NCBI GenBank assembly: GCA_030624695.1
Contig: JAUXJP010000016.1
Coordinates: 1-10,553, forward strand
Reading direction: 5' to 3'
DNA length: 10,553 nt
Source of the DNA: Candidatus Dadabacteria bacterium
Lineage (GTDB): Bacteria > Desulfobacterota_D > UBA1144 > Nemesobacterales > JAJCZQ01
This document shows, piece after piece, positions 7,595 to 10,553 of this stretch. Every line of letters starts with the position of its first letter. The first letter of the stretch is position 1. The notes under the pieces were generated by a model that saw only the letters and a program-made list of their open reading frames with translations, was not told the DNA's origin and made no database searches. Position numbers and translations under genes: made by a program.

Positions 7595-7813
7595 TTATTT
7601 AAAAAATTTGGGTTTTTTTAAATTAAAAGGAGTTTTTCTTATTACATCATTAACTTCGGAAGGCAGGTATCTGCGGTAATCAAAAATATCATCAAACTGT
7701 CTAAGCATTGCCTGTGTCATCACCCTTGGGACTATGGGTATTCCGTTTACAAGTGTTGTGTAATAGCCGCCTGAGACATGAACTGTTTTTGACCCTAGAT
7801 TAAACTCTTCAGC
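7595..7813 (-). pseudogene. Orphan open stretch, probable 3' remnant of a lost gene
   Basis: On the minus strand a frame stays open for 72 codons from just after a TGA (7816-7814) to TAA (7597-7595). It reads AEEFNLGSKTVHVSGGYY, then a middle part with LVNGIPIVPRVMTQAMLRQF and an end YRRYLPSEVNDVIRKTPF. The composition looks like real protein rather than a shadow frame. Its first 19 bases overlap the end of the nitrilase in another frame. There is no start codon before GTG/ATG at 7723-7718, and no usable ribosome site there. It therefore looks like the C-terminal end of a gene whose 5' part was deleted. I do not recognise the family; the VNG motif recalls amidohydrolase C-termini only weakly. 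An alternative is a short peptide of about 35-40 residues starting at 7720 or 7708. Confidence 0.5.
7598..7622 (-). terminator. All-AT inverted repeat, possible weak terminator
   Basis: TTTAAAAAA (7598-7606) and TTTTTTAAA (7614-7622) are perfect 9-base inverted arms around a 7-base loop. It sits exactly at the stop of the orphan stretch and about 170 bases after the nitrilase stop. The stem is pure A-T and there is little U-tract beyond it, so termination would be weak. It could equally be chance in AT-rich DNA. Confidence 0.25.
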
Positions 7814-8925
7814 TCATCAAGCATCTGGTTTAATTTTTCTATTTCTATTTCGTATTTGTCTGAAATTCTTTTTATATCCCGGGAATCAATTTTACTTTCG
7901 ATTGTTGCTTTAACATCGGATTTTATCTCCGGACTTTGCTGTTCTGATAGATGCTGAATCCTGAGTACGTCATTCCTGGAGTAGTGTCCAAGGGAATCAA
8001 ATATGGCTTTTACAGCTTTTATCTGGTTGGCATAACATTCACTGTAAAGTATGGCATCTTTTTCAAAATGAGGTTCAAACAGATGCCTTCCGGCAGGGTT
8101 TATTATAGCACTTCCACCCGATGACCAGTCATAATTCATATGGTCACCGTTTTTTATATGGTCCCATTTTTCAGGGAAATCGTCTTCTGTGAGGAAACCG
8201 CAGGCACTTAGAACAAAGGAGCCTGCTTCAAAGGCATGTACACGTGCAACAGATTGAATCAGGCAGTTGTTCCCACCTGGGCTTGTATCTGCATCGAGGA
8301 GCTGGTCTTTACCACGCTGCCAGTTGCCTGGCCATACCGCAATATGAAACTCTTCACCCTGGCTTATCATATGTGCCCTGACAAGTGTCATATGGTTTTC
8401 CCAGCAAATTAATCCACCAATTCTACCAATTTCAGTATCATATACATTTAAGTCGGTTCCGTCTCCCATTCCCCAGTAAACTCTCTCAGTATAAGTAGGC
8501 ACGAGTTTTCTATGCCTGCCCATTACTTCGCCGTATTTATCAATAAACAGGAGAGAGTTGTATACAGTCTGGCTTCCTGGTTTGTCTGAAAGTTCGTTAC
8601 ATCCCATTACAAGATAAGCCCCGGCTTCCATTGCAGCTTTGCCGAGTATTTCCGTATCCTCTCCCGGGATTGATACTGAATTTTCCTGCAGAGCAATCAT
8701 GTAATCTGTCCAGTCATGGGGATTACTTTCATATCCAAGAGTGTAAAATGCAGGGTAACAAGGTATAAAAGCTTCCGGAAAGACGATTAACTCTGCACCA
8801 TTTTCACCTGCTTCCTTAATATACCGGCAGGCTTTCTCTATGGTCTTTTCCTTGTCCATAAACACAGGTGCAAGCTGTGCAACGGCTACCTTTACTTTTT
8901 CTTTTCCGCCAAGGACTTTGTTCAT
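7795..8925 (-). CDS. Nitrilase (carbon-nitrogen hydrolase superfamily, branch 1)
   Basis: The 376-residue cytoplasmic enzyme belongs to the true nitrilase branch, which converts nitriles (R-CN) to carboxylates and ammonia. The catalytic triad is visible: Glu51 in FPEAFIP, Lys140 in HRKLVPTYTERVYWG (with the structural Glu147) and Cys174 in GGLICWENHM. EEFHIAVWPGNW and GHYSRNDVLR (313-322) are also typical of this branch rather than of amidases or beta-ureidopropionases. The substrate cannot be read from sequence; aliphatic or aryl-aceto nitriles and cyanide are all possible. After the core (to about residue 325) comes a charged tail of about 50 residues ending in a heptad-like helix, perhaps helping the spiral oligomers nitrilases form (inference). 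The ATG lies 10 bases after the SDR stop without a Shine-Dalgarno sequence, so translation is probably coupled. Confidence 0.93.
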   Translation of the reverse strand: MNKVLGGKEKVKVAVAQLAPVFMDKEKTIEKACRYIKEAGENGAELIVFPEAFIPCYPAFYTLGYESNPHDWTDYMIALQENSVSIPGEDTEILGKAAMEAGAYLVMGCNELSDKPGSQTVYNSLLFIDKYGEVMGRHRKLVPTYTERVYWGMGDGTDLNVYDTEIGRIGGLICWENHMTLVRAHMISQGEEFHIAVWPGNWQRGKDQLLDADTSPGGNNCLIQSVARVHAFEAGSFVLSACGFLTEDDFPEKWDHIKNGDHMNYDWSSGGSAIINPAGRHLFEPHFEKDAILYSECYANQIKAVKAIFDSLGHYSRNDVLRIQHLSEQQSPEIKSDVKATIESKIDSRDIKRISDKYEIEIEKLNQMLDELKSLI

Positions 8926-8935
8926 TATATATAAT

Positions 8936-9697
8936 TTATGTTGCTACCCAGCCACCATCAACTGAAAGCATTGTTCCGGTCATAAAACCAATGCTGTCAT
9001 CACAAAGGAATAATACTGCATGTGCAATCTCTTCTGGGGTACCGAAACGCCCCATCGGATGAAATGATTTGAAAAGTTCTTCTGCAGCATCCCTGTCGGG
9101 CATACCGTCCAGTAGTCCGTCTACCATCGGAGTTTCAATGGTACCGGGGCAGATTGCATTAACCCTGATGCCGTCCTTCGCATAGTCAAGGGCCATACTT
9201 CGTGTTAACTGCGTTATTGCTCCCTTTGTGGAATTATATGCTGCAACGCCCGGCAATGCCTTGAGACCAAGTACAGAAGAGTTGTTTACAATACATCCTC
9301 CGCCATTTTCGAGCATATGAGGAATGGTGAACTTTGACATCAGGTACGTGCCCCTGACATTGATGGCAAATATTTTGTCCCAGAAATCAATCTCTGTTTC
9401 GTGTGTACGGCCCACGCCCAGAATCCCTGCATTGTTAATAAGAATATCAATTTTGCCATATTTATCCAAAGTGAAATCCACTGCTTCCCTGCAGTCGGAT
9501 TCTATTGAAACGTCACTTACTATGTGTGATATTTCGTGGCCGGCTTCTTTGGCTTTCTCAACTTTTTCAACAAGTGTTTTCTCCGTACGTCCGGTAATAA
9601 CTACATTTGCGCCTTCCTGTGCAAACAGATGGGCTGTTGCTTTACCCAGACCCAGGCTTCCTCCTGTTATTAATGCTACTTTACCTTCTAGTTTCAT
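8936..9697 (-). CDS. Short-chain dehydrogenase/reductase (classical SDR)
   Basis: The 253-residue Rossmann-fold oxidoreductase shows the classical SDR pattern. It has the cofactor loop TGGSLGLG (11-18), an Asp62 adenine-site segment (SDVS), INNAG (87-91), Asn113 in INVRG, Ser141 in NNSSV, Tyr154 and Lys158 in YNSTK, and the ICPGTIETPM motif. The C-terminal MTGTMLSVDGGW is the usual end of the family. Arginine-37 after the second strand (TGRT) suggests a leaning toward NADP(H), which is an inference. The substrate is unknown; annotation names such as 3-oxoacyl-ACP reductase would be too specific. I chose ATG at 9697, not the in-frame TTG at 9715, because MKLEGKVALITGG is the family N-terminus and AAGG lies 6 bases upstream. 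It is the first gene of an operon with the nitrilase. Confidence 0.92.
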   Translation of the reverse strand: MKLEGKVALITGGSLGLGKATAHLFAQEGANVVITGRTEKTLVEKVEKAKEAGHEISHIVSDVSIESDCREAVDFTLDKYGKIDILINNAGILGVGRTHETEIDFWDKIFAINVRGTYLMSKFTIPHMLENGGGCIVNNSSVLGLKALPGVAAYNSTKGAITQLTRSMALDYAKDGIRVNAICPGTIETPMVDGLLDGMPDRDAAEELFKSFHPMGRFGTPEEIAHAVLFLCDDSIGFMTGTMLSVDGGWVAT

Positions 9698-9703
9698 ATT
9701 ACA

Positions 9704-9707
9704 CCTT
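9704..9707 (-). promoter_or_regulatory. Shine-Dalgarno AAGG selecting the SDR start
   Basis: On the minus strand GGGAAGG is followed by TGTAAT and ATG, giving 6 bases between AAGG and the start at 9697. This supports the 253-residue form and argues against the upstream TTG, which has no ribosome site. Confidence 0.65.
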
Positions 9708-9730
9708 CCCTTCAATTAAATTTATTAAAT

Positions 9731-9761
9731 ATAATATCTTATAGTGAGGATAAAATATCAA
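9731..9761 (-). promoter_or_regulatory. Possible sigma-70 promoter for the SDR-nitrilase operon
   Basis: On the minus strand TTGATA (9761-9756) and TATTAT (9736-9731) are 19 bases apart, a little long. The position, between the upstream terminator and the SDR ribosome site, is right for a promoter. The AT-rich context makes chance matches likely. Confidence 0.3.
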
Positions 9762-9812
9762 GTAATTAGAAAATATTTAATACAGGTTAAACATTAAAGT
9801 AATAGTTTTCTT

Positions 9813-9840
9813 AAAAAAAGGGGCATTAGTCCCTTTTTTT
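9813..9840 (-). terminator. Rho-independent terminator after the cysteine-rich peptide gene
   Basis: AAAAAAAGGG (9813-9822) pairs perfectly with CCCTTTTTTT (9831-9840) around an 8-base loop. Read on the minus strand this is a hairpin ending in a run of T, about 90 bases past the stop of the small secreted protein gene. It isolates that gene from the SDR-nitrilase operon. The symmetry means it could work in both directions, but there is no plus-strand gene to its left for it to close. Confidence 0.8.
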
Positions 9841-9929
9841 GTTTTATTAAATATTTTTTGCCTATTCTTGGGGATTTATCTTTTTTACTTTAAGTTTTAT
9901 CCCGAAATTTTACGATTCCAGTTAACTTA

Positions 9930-10157
9930 TTACTGTGACTGGAGCTGGCATATACCGTTTTTACCCGGTGAGCCGGTAAGTGATTCCTGTTCCCCGGAAT
10001 ACCAGCAAATGCATACACCCAGCTCACCACAGTCAAAAGTGTCTTCACAAGGCTGGCCGGTTTTACAGTTGTTGCATTCAGCTGTTCCTGTATTCAAAGC
10101 AAGGCCGCCAATAAAAAGAACAGATAAGATAAAAAGTCCTATAAAATATTTTTTCAT
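9930..10157 (-). CDS. Small secreted cysteine-rich peptide, unknown function
   Basis: This 75-residue protein has a clear Sec-type signal peptide: KK at positions 2-3, a hydrophobic core of about residues 4-21, and probable cleavage after NTGTA (residue 26). There is no lipobox, so it is secreted to the periplasm or outside. The mature part, about 49 residues, holds seven cysteines at 28, 31, 37, 43, 49, 51 and 70. Spacings are CX2C, X5, X5, X5, CXC and then X18, which suggests a disulfide-bonded mini-domain. GQPC, DCG and CIC recall knottin/EGF-like folds, but seven is an odd number and I recognise no family. The start is supported by AGAGG 8 bases upstream of the ATG. The gene is monocistronic, with its own terminator, and divergent from a parvulin gene. 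Confidence 0.75.
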   Translation of the reverse strand: MKKYFIGLFILSVLFIGGLALNTGTAECNNCKTGQPCEDTFDCGELGVCICWYSGEQESLTGSPGKNGICQLQSQ

Positions 10158-10170
10158 TTAACTCACCTCT

Positions 10171-10270
10171 TATATATAATACATCAAGCTTAATAAATTG
10201 AATATAAAGAATATTCTATTTTCTTTCTGACTGATTTTGGGGCTATAATTATATTTAATTTATAAATACC
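10171..10270 (+). promoter_or_regulatory. Divergent promoter region; TATAAT for the parvulin gene
   Basis: This AT-rich spacer separates the secreted peptide gene (minus) from the parvulin gene (plus). A perfect TATAAT at 10244-10249 would serve the plus direction with a leader of about 27 bases. The hexamer 17 bases upstream (TTCTTT) is a weak -35. For the minus direction the candidates (for example TATTAT just before the ribosome site) are not convincing. Confidence 0.4.
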
Positions 10271-10282
10271 GGAGGTTTTAAA

Positions 10283-10553
10283 ATGTGTGCAGCAACTGCG
10301 AGACATATATTAGTATCAACTGAAGAGTTTTGTAACGATTTAAAGAACCAGATTGAAGGAGGTGCAGACTTTGGTGAAGTGGCAAAAGAGCATTCACAGT
10401 GCCCATCAGGCAAGGCTGGCGGAAATCTTGGTGAGTTCGGGCCAGGCCAAATGGTCCCCGAGTTTGACGCAGTTGTTTTCATAAAAGAGGTTAACAAGGT
10501 ACATGGGCCTGTAAAAACTCAGTTTGGTTACCATTTAATTGAAATAACAAGAC
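10283..10553 (+). CDS. Parvulin-type peptidyl-prolyl cis-trans isomerase (PpiC-like), 3' end cut by window
   Basis: Ninety codons are present, with the end just off the window; E. coli PpiC has 93 residues, so only a few may be missing. The protein is a single rotamase domain that speeds proline isomerisation. Conserved active-site residues are visible: His8 (ARHILV), Cys40 (HSQCPSGKAGG), Met57 and Phe61 (GQMVPEFD) and His84 (QFGYHLIEI). No signal peptide precedes the domain, so it is a cytoplasmic, stand-alone parvulin, unlike SurA or PrsA. The ATG at 10283 has a strong GGAGG (10271-10275) 7 bases upstream. A C-terminal extension beyond the edge cannot be excluded. Confidence 0.93.
   Translation, partial: MCAATARHILVSTEEFCNDLKNQIEGGADFGEVAKEHSQCPSGKAGGNLGEFGPGQMVPEFDAVVFIKEVNKVHGPVKTQFGYHLIEITR

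Noticed and set aside
9324..9719. Plus-strand open frame of 131 codons
   Set aside because: It is antisense to the SDR gene, which has the full set of family motifs; no ribosome site or recognisable protein.
9868..10161. Plus-strand open frame of 97 codons
   Set aside because: It is opposite the secreted peptide gene, which has a signal peptide, a good Shine-Dalgarno sequence and a terminator on the minus strand.

Overview
This is a low-GC (AT-rich, by eye) bacterial chromosomal window with tightly packed genes of ordinary housekeeping and accessory type. No rRNA, tRNA, CRISPR array, transposase or phage gene was seen. TypA/BipA, an Uup-type ABC-F protein and a single-domain parvulin all point to Bacteria, and the signal-peptide protein and CHAD/PPK2 genes fit a Gram-negative. 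The Ppx and Nudix proteins look Bacteroidota/FCB-like to me. The TypA and Uup proteins, and the strong AGGAG/GGAGG ribosome sites on several genes, look more like Desulfobacterota or a related phylum. I therefore leave the phylum open.

Left part (1-3197): a polyphosphate-themed neighbourhood. On the minus strand, a Ppx/GppA-type gene is cut to its first 98 codons. It overlaps by 20 bases a CYTH-like/CHAD protein that runs off the left edge. Divergently, on the plus strand, lie a PPK2-type polyphosphate kinase and, 8 bases later, a Nudix hydrolase. The truncated ppx and the CHAD gene are joined at a run of eight A residues; loss of one A would fuse them in frame.

Middle part (3203-7461): a SprT-like zinc metalloprotease (minus) is divergent from an Uup-type ABC-F ATPase (plus), which converges on the ribosome-associated GTPase TypA/BipA (minus). 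Two convergent junctions (Nudix/SprT and Uup/TypA) leave only 5 and 2 bases between stop codons, so their transcripts must overlap or stop inside the opposite gene.

Right part (7462-10553): a two-gene minus-strand operon encodes a short-chain dehydrogenase and, 10 bases later, a nitrilase with an intact Glu-Lys-Cys triad. Just downstream is an open 72-codon stretch that has no proper start and looks like the 3' remnant of a lost gene. Upstream of the operon a strong U-tract terminator closes a small gene for a secreted, cysteine-rich 75-residue peptide. That gene is divergent from a parvulin-type peptidyl-prolyl isomerase cut by the right edge.

The least conventional items are the truncated Ppx/CHAD junction, the cysteine-rich secreted peptide and the orphan remnant after the nitrilase. 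I did not find a clear, wholly new multi-gene system.
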